DNA of 64,000 bases from Lineus longissimus (GCF_910592395.1 NC_088325.1:11722109-11786108), one strand, 5' to 3'. Positions 46,150 to 59,290 are shown, counted from the stretch's first letter. Notes: generated by a model not told the origin, from the letters alone. Numbers and translations: made by a program.

Positions 46150-49100
46150 AATGAGAGACCAGCATCCGCTTTCAAAAGTTCTGTGTCAAGCTCTACCAAA
46201 AAAATCTACTTACTTGCTTAAAAAAACATTGAGTTGAAAGCTGAGCATCAACTTAGGACATTATTAGCTGTATAAACAATATTGGGAGATGGAAATCATG
46301 TAATCATTTCTATTTTCGAACGGCATAACCCTTTAAAGGCATTCTCTTTTTGCTGAAAGATTTAAAAGTCGAGTCCTTCTACCCCTCCCTTGCCCTGACA
46401 ATGCCATCCTCCCCTCCACGCACACCTTCCAACTACCAACTCCACCAACACCAACACTGTCATGATCCACCAAAAATACCTGCTCTCGATTGTTGGCCAA
46501 ATTCTTTACGATTTCTACCCAAGTCTTCAATAACCGTTATAAGATTATAGATAAGATAACTGAGACAGATGTCCCCAAATATGATTGCAGCTTCAAAAGC
46601 ATCTATTGATCTTTCCAGTCTCTCATCGATCAGATATGCCATGATCAGATAGACTTTATAAGATCTCCAGCGATTATGTCCGTCCTGCTCGGAACATAAT
46701 CGAACAAATGTCCAGATCGTGACCCATAATCCTCTCTGATCTTGTCTGATCAGGAGTCATTGTAATTGTCCACTTCATCTTATTTTGACCAGCCAAATGC
46801 ACGTGTTTCTCTGTGGATTGTATGGAGAATTCTTGCATGTCTCCATCACATAATATCTTACTCCATGAGGAGTTGAGGTCCGGGCACGGTACCCTGGCAG
46901 AAATCAAAACAAAAAATATTCCAATTTTGTATCAGACCATGAAATTGTAGCAAAGGATCTCTTTTGTTTTTTTAGTGCAGTTTTCTTCATTCGTGTCTAA
47001 CTCTAATGTTTGATTATTTTGCTTGTACAGTAATTGGTACCGGGCATGATTATAAAACACCGTTCCAACCTTTGCCATGTGTAAATGCATCGGTATATGA
47101 ATTGATGTCTCAATGATGTATCGATATAATGCACATATTGGCTGAGCACTCTTAGCATGAGTTTGGATGGCGGATATCTGAAGAATCCAGTTATAATTGA
47201 AGCAGATTTGATAGCTTATGCAAATCCTCCTTGCATCTCTCAGTCTCCTTTTCTGTGATTGTCATCTCAGAGACGCTTGATACCATCAAAAGTAGCCATT
47301 TTTGTCAGAGTCGTTCTTCAATCAGATTTTTGGCTTGATTGTTTACTGATTTTTCAAGCCATGACAAGAGGCAGAGTTCAAACCGGTATTTTGCATTGCT
47401 TTTCCCTTATTTTTGACATAAAAATGTCGAGTTGCAATGCAAGGATGGCATGATCTGGTTAATCGGATCTTGATCTGCCGGGAGGTGGGTTGGGCTGGGG
47501 CAGTCCATTCATCATCCTGATATTTCATATACTGCTACAAGTTTCTAAATATCTCATCAGAGAGACAGTACAGCTCGAAGTAGATCCGCAGGTAAACATG
47601 GTAAAGGCAGACGACTGCCAGAAAATAAACTGCTTGCCTCATGTATATCTCGCAAAAGTAGCAATATTCTTTTGAGTTGTTTTTCAAGGAGTCGTTTACT
47701 GCTGTTCGTAGCAAAACATACGATGGTAAAAAATGCTGTTCGTTTTCTTTGAGAAAGGTGACCACTTTGAGCATGGTGTCGTAAGGTTACCTTTTGCCCA
47801 TTCGCCATGGTAACGGTGAAGATAGACAATGTTAAATCTCTTCACAGTCAGCATGTGCGAAGAACCGCAAAGAACCAAGCGAGAAAATCTTTACCATCCG
47901 GCATTTTGCATTTGCTTGACTGATTTGTGTCGAAATTAGCCCCTGATATGTGGTTCAAGAAACCATAGCTTATCTTGGTTCAGGAATTACATGTAACACC
48001 ATACTGATATTTCTGTGCTAAAATGATGTAAAAACCTAGGTGGTCGAGATTGTTATACCTGGTGTATCAAAATATAGCAGCCAAAATTTTAAATTTTTCT
48101 TAAATAGTAGAAAGATCTGTTTGAATGGTTGTGTAATCCGCCAAAAATCAATCTAAATATTTCAATGTTTACAGAAATTTTCGCAACTTGCAAAAATAAG
48201 GAGTTGCGAAAGTTTGGCTGTTTATTTGTTCTATTATGGCAACCTTTGCCAGTGTAGTAGCTGTCGTACAGAAACTTGTCTCGCCTTAGGCATACAAGCC
48301 TCGACCAAGTTTCAAATAGATCATTACTGGCTGACAAGGAATTCCACGCAGGGAAGTTGGATTGCACAAGAACATTTGACCCTTAAGATCTTTCTGGTTC
48401 AATGTGTTAGACAAAAACATGTACTCCTCGGGGCTAGCACTAATAGCTCTCAGCAGTTGGAGGCAAAATTCCCAGCGGCTGTGACCATTAAATATGAATG
48501 CGATATTTGGTGAATCTCTCACGAAAATCTATTCCACGCTTACTAGACTAAAGCTATGTGTACTTCATATAATGTTAAAAGCGTCGTGTGGGTGGGGTGT
48601 CATCAGGTACTGGCCGATATGGAGCAGGTCTCCAAGGAAGGGTCGGTTTCCACCCTAACCACAAATAAGTTTAAAAAGGTGCAATACGAGCGTAGTTGAA
48701 CTGTATCAAGTGCATAAGCACGTCCTCCTCGTTCTTTTTAAAGGAATATTATCTTGCTCTGAAGGATATAGGTGTTTATGCCCCCGAAACTAATGTGTCA
48801 CACACCATAAAAGAAAAAAATCCTGAACGTTGTTCTCTCAGGTTTCTCGTTGAGGAAGGGTGCGAAGCCTCTTGGTCTTGAAGTAAACTGAGATCAAATT
48901 CTTCTTCTTCATCATTCATTCTAAACATTGCCTGAGTAGTTTGTACATGTATATCTAAACAGTTTCTACCATGTCGCCATTCAGTAAACCACAAAGATAT
49001 TACGGAAATTTATTGATCGAAATTATCAAGGAAATCCTTGAAAATTAGGCGATTTACCGTAGCAAGGCTGTACGGGTCAAGTTCATGGCCTCCCTCTACT

Positions 49101-49985
49101 CAATGCAACTGGTTACATGTCAGAAGGCGAGTGTCGGGTCAGAAGGCATGACCACACATTGTTCCATCTATAACCTCTGTCCCACAGTCCTGACACGACC
49201 AAACTCCCTTGCCAAATTATAAAGAATTATCTAGCGCAAATAACATTACTGCGCACCGCATGACTGTGACCCGCAGCTAACAGGCCCACAAATGCGATTG
49301 GCCGAGTCTCTTGTCACATGGGGTCGTCTTTTCAAGAAAGTTGCATCCATCAGTTAGTTGACCTGACTTCTTGATGAGGCATAATTAATGAATGCTCGCC
49401 CTGTGGAGTGATTATTACCAAATTATCCCCCTTAATTTCTTAGCTGTGTTATCAATGTTCATGTGTTTGTTCATTATGATGTTAATTTGGTTTCCAGCAA
49501 AAATACACATATGGTAATGCACTAGAACAAATGTAGTGTAAGTTGCTTTTTTAAAAGAGTTGGAATTTTGATTTTTTTTTCAACATCGGCCAATCCTGTG
49601 ACTGGCTAAATGCACTGATGACTAAAGCATGATCCATTTCTTCTGGTTTCGCACCACTCTAAAAGCTAGGCAAAAAGTAAGATTTTGAAGGTGTCCAGGG
49701 AGGGCCATGATGCCTCGTGGTATGATTACAGATTAGGTTTAAGGAACCGAACATGAAGGTTGTCTCACGAGACACCATGAGGGCGGTGCTAAAACATCAG
49801 CTGAAATCAATGCAGCAGCCAAGATTTTAGGTGAGATGAGAGCTCCACCAAGGGGAGTCCATCGCAAGCTACTGTTCACTTAGATGTGATTACCCAAGCA
49901 TAGGGACTAGGTACGAGGAACTTCGGATTTTACGTCACATTCGAAGTAGAAAGCAATACAGGTTATGTGTGTTAGATGCAACACC
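46150..49985. other. No supported gene
   Basis: The interval 48220-48520 contains phrases (CAAGTTTCAAATAGATCA, TTGACCCTTAAGATCTTTCTGG) that read like an old dispersed repeat, but no second copy is in the window. A 45-codon plus-strand frame at about 49747-49881 (GGAKTSAEINAAAKILGEMR) is unrecognised. Confidence 0.5.
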
Positions 49986-49989
49986 AGGT

Positions 49990-50058
49990 GGTCCTTTTGA
50001 GAGTAAAACCCACGCCTTCTCATTTCGCCCGGTTCTCAACCACTGTGCCGCTTATTTC
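49990..50058 (-). mobile_element. tRNA-like SINE head
   Basis: On the minus strand AAGCGGCACAGTGGTTGAGA contains a good box A (GGCACAGTGGTTGAGAACC). About 30 bases later GTGGGTTTTACTCTC occupies the box B position, and the overall length is that of a tRNA. An acceptor stem cannot be formed. Sequence continuing past 49990 on the minus strand (CACCTGGTGTTGC) may be the SINE body, with an undefined end. Confidence 0.42.
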
Positions 50059-50064
50059 TCTACG

Positions 50065-51355
50065 CAGTGACTCTGACCCAGATATCACTTTACTTTCACA
50101 ACTCTAGACTATGAAATTTTCAAATGCTTTGGGGGACTGTGTTCAACATTTTCAAGCGACTTGTGAGTTATCCAGAAATTGAAATTCCATGTTGTGATAT
50201 TGATGATTGGTGATAAAGAGTGTTAACAGCCCTGAGCATGACAGCTGCGGTGAGACAGAAAATTCATCACTCTCAACAAAAGTCCCAAATGATGTTGAAT
50301 GGTGGCAACCTTTAAAAATGTCAAATCAATATTGAGTATTAAGGACACAAAGACGTCGTTCTTGCCTGAATGGGACCCCTGTCAAGAACCATCTTCATAA
50401 CATCTGATTGAACATCGTATACAGGAAATGCTATGATGTAAACGGAATTTGTTTGTGCCGCGATTATTTGTTGGTGATTTATCCGGCTTCAAACAGCTGA
50501 ATCATGTTAGAGAGACGATGCAGTTAGTCAGTATTCTTTGAAGTGTCAAACCAATTTTTGTCACTTTTGAGACTTAAAAACTAAAATTGACCTTCAATCA
50601 CCTCGATTTAATTTAATTTACCTCTCTCATTAAATTCAATATTAACAGCATCTCTCTATGTCTGAAGTCAGTGTCAATGTTTTGGTCAGGGCAAAAGGTA
50701 AATTTTTGACCACACAAGGAACGAATATACTTTGCAAAATCATCAATGAATTGTACAGAGCTGACTGGTTTGTGGCAAAAATAGATTTGTCCAGAATCAT
50801 GAGAATGGTAATTGCATTACCGGTACCTAGATGTCATGACATTTCTGTGATGTAAATATGTTGTTATTGATCATATAGCCTACTTCTGTATTAGCTAAAC
50901 AGTGTACTTATGACATTAATGGTATTGTTATGAACGAGATACCCATCCATAAGTAATTTGAAGCAAATTTTCTCCTAATTGAGTCTTTCATAGTGAATAG
51001 ATAACATCGGTTGGGGGCATCTGCCATAAAACTTTCTTCATCATTATTACAGATATGCCCAGCTGACTCGAATTTGTACCGGGAACAATTGGTTATCAAC
51101 ATTATCAAGGACATTGTATTTTGTCAACAATCACCAATCATTGAGCACCATAAGATGGGGAGGCATTAGCTTGATTGTTCCAAATTGGGGTGAAATTGTC
51201 CCATACATCCTCCACCCTACAGCTTGAACTGAACTCAAGTGTCCTGGGTATCTCTATTAACTACAGGATCCGAGACCTGGTGCCGTAGACCGTTGGCTAA
51301 ACTCAAGCACAGACTACCCTACTAGAGAATAAGACGGAAAGCAGTAGTGGGCTAA
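50065..51355. other. No supported gene
   Basis: AT-rich sequence with no paired splice sites or domain-bearing frames. Confidence 0.6.
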
Positions 51356-51357
51356 AT

Positions 51358-51640
51358 CAGTTTATTTCTTAAGGATCAAGATGTTTCGACGTGTTTACAA
51401 GAAAGGTTGGCCGCAAAAGAGGCAGAAAACAACGTGCCCATAGTTTAAATAGGTTCTGTAATCGACACGCCAATCAAGGAAAGGACGTGACCATCTGTCA
51501 GATGATATCAGATGTCTGGACCTTGAAATAACAGGTGTTATTTTAACAACTTGATCCAATCTAGGAGAGATCAAATGGCGAAGAGGCGGACAACAGGATA
51601 AGGCAGAATTAACCCTATGAATACCGTGAAGCATATATTT
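51358..51640 (-). mobile_element. Possible retroelement 3' end
   Basis: Read on the minus strand, GTAAACACGTCGAAACATCT then TGATCCTTAAGAAATAAACT has the form CGAAAC(A/G)T...TTAA(G)AAATAAA. This resembles the 3' ends of many dispersed invertebrate retroelements, where a GAAACGT core precedes an AAATAAA-rich terminus. An open frame upstream (minus, 51395-51634) contains no recognisable catalytic motif. The assignment is by resemblance only. Confidence 0.3.
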
Positions 51641-51644
51641 TCAG

Positions 51645-52540
51645 GGCTTCACTGTACAGAACCATTCGTAGTAGATCTTTTATTTCAACTGAATCTCTGA
51701 AAAAAAATAACTCAAGGGGCTAAAGTTATGATAGTTTAACCTCAATAAGATGTGTTTGATAGTTTTGGCAACTTCACGATCTCAACACTAATATTTATAG
51801 CGGCATCAGTCACTCACCCTACTTTGGCTGCCTACTTACATGTAGGTACTATAGCACTATTCACTCGCCCAACATTCACTAGTAAAGTATGGTGCTTGGG
51901 GACTGCCAATCGGACACCTAGAACCTGCCTATACTTGCATTCCCCTTTAAGACACCTGTGGAGTCCGTCCATTTTTGATTCAAATGCCATCACAAAATCA
52001 CAAACCGAATGCAAAATCACTTGCCTGAATCGATTTTAATTTAAGATAAATGTTTATATTGATCTCTGGCTTTGGAATATATTTTGAACGAAAATATCTT
52101 AAATCAAATCAACACCAGCTATAGCTCGACTGATTCCTATGTTAATTTTTTATCCGTGATCTGTGTGAATATATGGTATGATTATTTAAAAAGAATTTGT
52201 TTGTTTTCACATGATGTCCTGTTGTGTCTGATCCATTTGATCCATCAGCTGATTTCCTGAACTTGTATTAGCCCAGGGGGTCTCTGTGGCAGTTATGCTT
52301 CAAATATAATCCGGGGAAAAAAGATCCAGAAGATAAATGTAAAATCCTTGGGCATGTTTGGCGTACTTTTGCATTGAAAAATTCCTGATTCTGAAAAGTG
52401 GTGACGAATACACGTTTTTTTCTGGTAAAATCTGTTTGGTATGTGAAAGCCTAAAGCTAAGTTACTTTGGTATATATGCGTGATATAGGCATATGAAAAT
52501 TGAGGTTGAAAGAGGCCTACCAGAGACATTGTACCTGTGT
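51645..52540. other. No supported gene
   Basis: AT-rich, with no coding evidence. It may include the body of the hairpin-repeat copy whose 3' end is at 52543. Confidence 0.55.
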
Positions 52541-52542
52541 AT

Positions 52543-52578
52543 TTCAGCTGAGCGCCATGCCCTTGGGTCTCTTGTTTG
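52543..52578 (+). mobile_element. 3' end of TTAGCTCA-type dispersed repeat
   Basis: TTCAGCTGAGCGCCATGCCC continues as TTGGGTCTCTTGTTTG. From general familiarity, CAGGTGAGCG...CCNTTGGGCCTCTTG closes the same repeat class that opens with a TAGCTCACCTG hairpin in lophotrochozoan genomes. The 5' end of this copy was not located. Confidence 0.45.
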
Positions 52579-52927
52579 ATGTGTTGTGTTCATAGTTTGC
52601 CTGTAGTTCACATCATCGATGTAGAGTAAAAGCATTATTGAAATTGGTGATTATTCCGTTTGTATGATCTATAGGAATGTAGGAAAAAATTTAAGATCCA
52701 AGTAAAAAAAGGCGAGTTGTATATTGACAGATTTGGCCTTTAAAACCAATACATGTTGACACCATTTCTAAACCTGGATAGGAAATTTGAATTCAAAGAC
52801 CCCTATGGCCCAGGGGTTCTCTTCAGAATATGTGGCTGACACGAAGAGCAGAAAGTTGTTAATTTAATTGTGGATAATTTTAATTGTATTACATTTGCTG
52901 GATTAGATTATGTCCTGTTATATCTGA

Positions 52928-53447
52928 GGGATGAGGGGTTACTATGTATGACTTGGGGCTGATGAAGGAGGATGCGGTTCTTTGTTGTGTGACGTGATTG
53001 CTGATACCAGACGGATGAGCAACAATGCGTAACACGATTGCTGATACATTAGGGATGGAGGGAGGGGTACTATGTAGGACTTTGTCGCTGATAAGGGATG
53101 AGGGGGTACAATGTGTAACACGATTGCTGATACATGAGGGATGGGGGGAGGGGTACTATGTCGGACTTTGTCGCTGATAAGGGATGAGGGGGTGCAATGT
53201 GTAACACGATTGCTGATACATGAGGGATGGGGGAGGGGTACTATGTCGGACTTTGTCGCTGATAAGGGATGAGGGGGTGCAATGTGTAACACGATTGCTG
53301 ATACATGAGGGATGGGGGGAGGGGTACTATGTAGGACTTGGTCGCTGATAAGGGATGAGGGGGTGCAATGTGTAACACGATTGCTGATACATGAGGGATG
53401 GGGGGAGGGGTACTATGTAGGACTTGGTCGCTGATAAGGGATGAGTA
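52928..53447. repeat. 86-bp satellite, about five good copies
   Basis: The unit contains GGTACTATGTCGGACTTTGT, CGCTGATAAGGGATGAGGGG and TAACACGATTGCTGATACAT. Copy starts are at about 53068, 53154, 53239, 53325 and 53411, a period of 85-86. At least one strongly diverged copy precedes them (52928-53065), with the sub-motif CACGATTGCTGATAC repeated. The period is not a multiple of three, so open frames on the minus strand are incidental. Confidence 0.95.
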
Positions 53448-53449
53448 AA

Positions 53450-54700
53450 CCAGGCGTTTGTAGAAACCAATCAAAAGGGCTGTCACCATGGTAAAAATCA
53501 TATTGATGTTTTTCCAGTTTGCCAAAAAACTGTAACAAATCAGCTGTAACCATTTTCTAAAAAATCAACAGCTCTGGGCATTGTTGGGTGGAATTCAATA
53601 ATATCCGTGTTACTTTTCTTTGTAGTGCCGACAGTGTAATAGCACACTGACGCCTGTTCTTTGACAATGCATGTCAAGACCCTGGGTAAAATATCAGCTT
53701 ATACTTGTATCATTACGTATGGATTTTTATAAAAATACCCTGTTTGCACAGCTGAATTTGAGCTTAGTTTGAAGTTCGAAAAACATAATAAGCACTCCCT
53801 TCTGGGCGTTTGTGTCAAAAAGTGTATCTTTCTTTTGTTTTGTACTTCCGATGCTGGTGAAATATGAACTATTTTGAAAATCAATGTGTATTGATTTTTT
53901 AGGTGATTACTATTTGTGCTGCCCTTTATTTAAGGCTGATGATAATTGACCTTTCAAGGTGATATTCATGGGAAAAAAACAATATATTATCTTTTTTTGC
54001 AGCGTCTGGAGTGATACTGTAAAAACGGCAGGCTTTTTTCTGTAGATTTTGCAAATACTACCTCAGTTTGTGAATGTTAAAAAAAATGTCGAAAATATTT
54101 TAAGAGAAAATAACACTAATAGTTTATCTTTGTTGACATTTGAAACATTCCTCACAACGATTGACTTTGACTTCACAGTTCTCAATTAGATTGTTCATAT
54201 TTCCACGGTTTTGCATCTTGACCTCAGGTGGCGTAATAGCTGTTATTTTGCCACACCCAACTCCAATCACGCGAAATTTGAGTTACTGTGTCGCCATGAT
54301 CACAGGGAGTAACATAAAGTAAATTAAGTAAGTATATATGATTAAATAGTTGTGTACTTTTATGGTGTGTTTAATGTCAATATGATTAGGAATTTTCTAG
54401 GTGTTGATTGATGATGAAACAATCCTGTTGACATGACAGTAAATAAAGCCACGCTGAGTAAAATAGCTCAATTGATGTTATCAAAATAGTTATTCTCTGA
54501 ATCATTTCCGAAAAATAGCGCCTGGGTAGAAATTGTTGTGATCTCAAGTGTAATGTAATCCGTATTATTGACAATACATAAAAGGCCGTGGCCCTCGGTT
54601 GCAGATATACTGTATATTGATTTGATAGAGACTCGTGGCAAATTTAGACAACAACAACAACAAGTACATGTAAATAGAAAAATAGCATGTTTCTCATTCT
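53450..54700. other. No supported gene
   Basis: Strong acceptor-like stretches at 53625 (TTACTTTTCTTTGTAG) and 54002 (ATTATCTTTTTTTGCAG) are followed only by short frames. TTTTTTAG then GTGATT at 53902/53903 is a weak recursive-splice-like sequence. Confidence 0.5.
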
Positions 54701-54704
54701 AATA

Positions 54705-54882
54705 CAGTAGAACCTCTCAATTAAGGACACACTTCGGACTGACAAGTGCTGTCTTCAATAGAGAGGTGTCCTGATTAGAGAGGTCAAATTGAATGGAAAC
54801 ACTCAATTTGGGACCAAAACTAGTGTCGTTAATGGAGAGGGTGTCCTTAATAGAGAGGTGTCCGCTAAGGGAGGTTCTACTG
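54705..54882. mobile_element. TA-flanked MITE, copy 3 (178 bp)
   Basis: This is the best-preserved copy. It starts CAGTAGAACCTCTCAATTAA and ends GGGAGGTTCTACTG, with TA on both sides. The interior carries several AGAGAGGTGTCC motifs in both orientations and a central TCAAATTGAATGGAAACACTC, so most of the element can fold on itself. It has the same ends as the copies at 11586 and 38004. Confidence 0.9.
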
Positions 54883-54884
54883 TA

Positions 54885-57740
54885 CATGATAGGCCAACCT
54901 ACATACATTTTAAACACAAGATACAGACATGCAAACAAGATACATGTACCTACATGGATATCTATATCATAATACTATAAGGCGGCTCGCTAAAGTGCCA
55001 TTTGGGGGTCGTGTTTCGTCTGGAAATTTTGCACGTTTGCAGGTGATATGTTATCCTGATGCAACGTCATGTTTATTTTCGGAAATTTACTTCAGCGGAG
55101 CAGTAATGAGGGATTTTTAATCGGACACGGTCAATTCTCCTTACAACTCACAGAAGCCAAGCCATTGCTGTTTAGTTATGCAGGGGATTAATGAATCACC
55201 TGCACTCCCACCCCACAGGGTGACTAACACTACCTGTTGAACGGCTGGCTGTAGGGGGGTGATTGGAACAGCCTGTACACGTGTTGACCTGCTGAACCAA
55301 GGTTAATGTTATTTTTCAATCCACGATTGTAGGCCTAGGTCACCTGATCTTCGAGATTTCGCGGGGAAAGAAATTGTAAACAAACGTATGTGTGCAGTTC
55401 AAATGTAAACAAAAATGTATTTTTGGTATTTTCGGTTGCTGGACTTGGGTTTTCCCGCAGTAAGGAGCTGGGGTCAAATTGGTGGTCTATTGTTTATGGG
55501 TGCTGTGTTAGCCAGAGCTAACTCGTGATAATGAAGGTTACCATGGTATGTTTATGAGCTCACCACAGCTCTCAATACTTGATCTGAAGAGGCGCGCTGA
55601 ACCTGAAATGGCCTTATCAGGGAGCTGCTCACGGTGCTGAACTTCTAGCTTGCCTGTCGAGTAAGTGCCTTGCCCGAGACCTGGCTACATGTAGGAGGAG
55701 CACGCATTTTAAAGTTATAGTAGTGATAGTGCAATTGGTTCGAGCCATTTGGAGGCCGACATGTGAAGGCCTATCTGCATGGGTACTCCTTCTCCGTATA
55801 AAAAGGCGCATATTGCTGACGAAGGAACGAGGCATTGCCTCATCATCTCTATCGGACCAACTGATATACTTTTATATGCACGCATACAGCACGCCACAGC
55901 TAGGTCCGAGTCTGTGGACAAATGGTTGGTTTAATTTGTCTCTTCGATATGGCTCCTTTGATATTGCATTAGATGTTTATTGCAATTCAATCTATTCAAG
56001 GTATAGCCCATTTGAACCTGCCTGCGCCACGGGTACAATGCTAGTCTTGAATTAATACTGAAGGGAAAACTGTATGTATTATACGAGGATGTTCTCAATT
56101 GAGGCTATATGTGAATCACCCGCGTTAGCTGCAAAAGGGTTAAATCATTACATGTATCAATCTGGTAACATATCTTGTGAACTGATAAATATTTCAGTGA
56201 TATCAGCTGATAAACTAGAAGCAAGTTTAACTATTTACATTCTTGCTTGTATGACTGGGAAAAAAAAAGGTTATATTCAGATGTTAGATTTGGTATTTGA
56301 ACTAGTGGTGAAACTGCAATTTGAGTTCTCGTGTTCAAATACATGTAACTGCATATACTTATAGAAAACTCTGCAGCTCTTGATGAGATTAAAACTGTGT
56401 TTACTATTTTCAAAGCATATTTATTTCATGAAATATAATACTCTGAGGATGCACAGGCTAATGTCAAACCACTTAACACATTAAACTGTAATTTACAGAT
56501 AATACAGTAACAGTGTAATGGTCGCATCTGACATGTCTGAATTTGATATGTGCTTGCCAACAGTTTATCCCAGCACAGACTCTCAATAATTACAATGTTG
56601 AATAATTGACTTATAATTGATAGACAACACTGAAAATGATTTTGACCATTAGTGGAATTAGGCAGTTGTACAAATCCCGAGTTCTTCTGTTTTGATGTAG
56701 ATTGCTATTAGTTTGACAATGCTATGCATTTAATCGGCTCACAGTTTAAGTGCGATTTTTTTTGTCTTTTAACTCAATTTTTCCCCAAAAGTCAAGGAAA
56801 ATGCATTATGACCACACTTCTATCGAAAGATCCCTTTATTCCTTACCAGATCATCTGTCGAAATTAGCCGTAGATACAAAGATAACGATGTAGTCCAGTT
56901 ATTTACTCAAAACGACTGGGGTCGCAGTTGGCACACAGCGACACAAGACCTTGTTCGACCATAGTCGTAGTTGGCAGCGCATAGGTTAAAATTAGTCTTT
57001 TGATATTTAATCCTACTGGCCTTTACACGTATACATCTATAGAATGGTTGAGTCTGGTAACATCCTTGACTCACTTATACTGCTTAAGCATCATTTCAAA
57101 ATTGCACAGGTAATGACTGTGCTAGCTACCTTAATGAAGTAAAAAACCTCAATTCGTCCATAACATGATATTAACTAAGTTAATTTTATGACTACATGTA
57201 AGCCTGCTTTGGTCTACTGCCAGACTGAGGGGGATTCCAGTCTTATTGCAAGGTATCTACTGATTGTCTGTGGAATGTACCTGTGTGTGATTCTAAAGCA
57301 TCATAGATACATATCCACTGCATGTAGGTACATACCCCTTAACCCTTTCACAAAATGTTATGTTATGCATTTGACATTGTTTAGAACAAGCCTGAAGGCT
57401 GGAAGCTATTTTTTGCTTGCCATGAACTGCGATGGTGGTCCTACCCTACGTTACATGTGGATGATATCACAAACATGACCAATGATACCCCCTTCTACCA
57501 CCTCCTGTTACTCGATTCATCTTTTGGAGTCAGCTGTCAAGTTTGGCACATCCTCTTTATCCACTTTGCTTTGCTGCATTCGATATTGTTGAAGCTGTTG
57601 CCACTTAAACTTTGACAGATGCTTTGTTCACTAACTCAATAAGTTTATACCATTCGAGAAGTGGATCAGTGCGTAATCTTTCATTCAGTGCTTTATTCCA
57701 AGCTCAAAGTCTTTTGAAGGTTGCGTTCCACATATTGCGT
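54885..57740. other. No supported gene
   Basis: Overlapping frames on both strands at 55629-56055 have no domain. AT-rich DNA otherwise. Confidence 0.55.
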
Positions 57741-57743
57741 TTG

Positions 57744-57800
57744 ACTGCATTTCTATTTTCCTGGACCACCAGTAATTACAAATGGCATACTCCTTTAACT
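57744..57800 (+). repeat. Dispersed repeat, copy A
   Basis: ACTGCATTTCTATTTTCCTG, then GACCACCAGTAATTACAAAT, then GGCATACTCCTTTAAC matches 61688-61743 with about 8 differences over 56 bases. No coding potential. Confidence 0.8.
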
Positions 57801-57804
57801 ATTA

Positions 57805-59200
57805 GAAATCCAAGGGGGGCACCTTGTCTGTTGTCGAGAGGTAGACCATTGGGTCAAGGAAACCCCGAATCCCATGCAATATTACTAGGTTAGAACCATT
57901 TTACCATTGGCTAAGTAGGGAGTACCAGGTGGTCTGACCAAAAGTGACATGTCCCAGTGGGAGAAGCCTGTGTTGTCTGAATAAAAATCATTTGATTAGC
58001 TGAAGCCCTGAGAGACAAGTAATGCATCAGTGATGTTGGTTTTTGCATGCAAAATGGCTTCCAGCAGGACAGTGACTTATCCGGGCATGATTATTGAAAA
58101 ATCATTAAACCGCAATAAATATTTCACTAGAACGAAATTTGGCCTTGACATTTGGCAGGTTACAGTATAAGTGTGACGCTGCATGTCGTGGCACATTGTG
58201 GCAAGAAGGTCATTATCCTTCTGGCCACCTAAATTCTATGGACATATTGTCCCTTTAAGGAATCCAGTGTCATGTCAAGCTCCTGTCATGTCAAGGACAA
58301 GGAGTCGGTATCCGTGTTTCGTGACGGATAATCTGATTATCTGGAATGGACCGGAGGGCAGCTGTAGTAATAGCTCGCAGGTTGTTAGTTTGTCGGAATG
58401 TGATTCGATTATAGTACAAGATTGTAACATTCTAAAGAAAGTACTTTGATATATCAACCAAAGTTTATAGTTGGCTAGTTTGAAGGCTGTGACTCATTGC
58501 ATGTTGACGATGTTATGTTGAATAACATTGTCCTCTTTTAAGTAAGAAAGTTCCGACTCCTTCGCCGGAATCGCTCGGGCCGTATACATAGCACGTAACT
58601 ATGATACAAAAAGTTGTACTGACAGGAATCCTTTGCCATGTTCCTAACTGGCAAGTTTAACTTCTATGGGTCTGACAAAAAGTTAGCAACCTGTAGCATG
58701 TTGAACAGGAGATATGTTACAAAAAACTCATTCAACTTTCAAGACAAGCTTGTCTTGTTTTGCGCACCCAACAGCTCAAGCTTTGAAATATGTGACCTTT
58801 GCAATTCACTTGGCCCGACCGACTGCGTGTTGAACACGACCAACCTAATCATCTAAATCCCTCAAAGACGGAACATCTGAAGGATCTGGTATCAAAACGA
58901 TGCTCTGTCATTTTCTTTTAAGTTTTCCGGTTGTTTTATACTCTAGAATGTCTAGAGTGCTTGCTTAAGTGCAAAATAAATGCTTATACCAGGCAAATAA
59001 GGGTTGGAATGTGAAGTGCTGTTGGCAAATATTCGAAATTATTTCTTTACGTTTACATATAAGTCTCACTGTTCAATACGAGGGGGGGGATGGGTTACAC
59101 CCCTAATGTGACAACATCATGCACACTATATCTACTCAATTATTTGACCTACTTTTCAAGGTCACAGAGTTTCTGGTCTGCGCCAGTCGTACAAACAGGA
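57805..59200. other. No supported gene
   Basis: The plus-strand frame at 58638-58856 is Cys- and Ser-rich (LVLFCAPNSSSFEICDLCNS) but has neither a signal peptide nor splice context. The duplicated word TCATGTCAAG lies at 58270 and 58286. Confidence 0.5.
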
Positions 59201-59206
59201 AATTAG

Positions 59207-59290
59207 AAGGTTCATTTTCACCACCCGAGAAAATGTGAAGAGTAGCCGAAACGTTGGTCGTGCGAAATCCCCTTTAATGATAAAAGTATT
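59207..59290 (+). repeat. Dispersed GAAACGTTGGTCGT repeat, copy A
   Basis: GGTTCATTTTCACCACCCGA continues GAAAATGTGAAGAGTAGCCG and AAACGTTGGTCGTGCGAAAT, then CCCCTTTAATG. It is shared with 62254-62335 and more weakly with 63340-63415. The CGAAACGTTGG core followed by TTTAAT and A-rich sequence resembles a retroelement 3' end; this is inferred. Confidence 0.65.

Noticed and set aside
52942-53525. Minus-strand open frames with HPLSATKS and YIVPLPPSLMYQ repeats
   Set aside because: The satellite period is 85-86, so the frame rotates between copies; no splice context.
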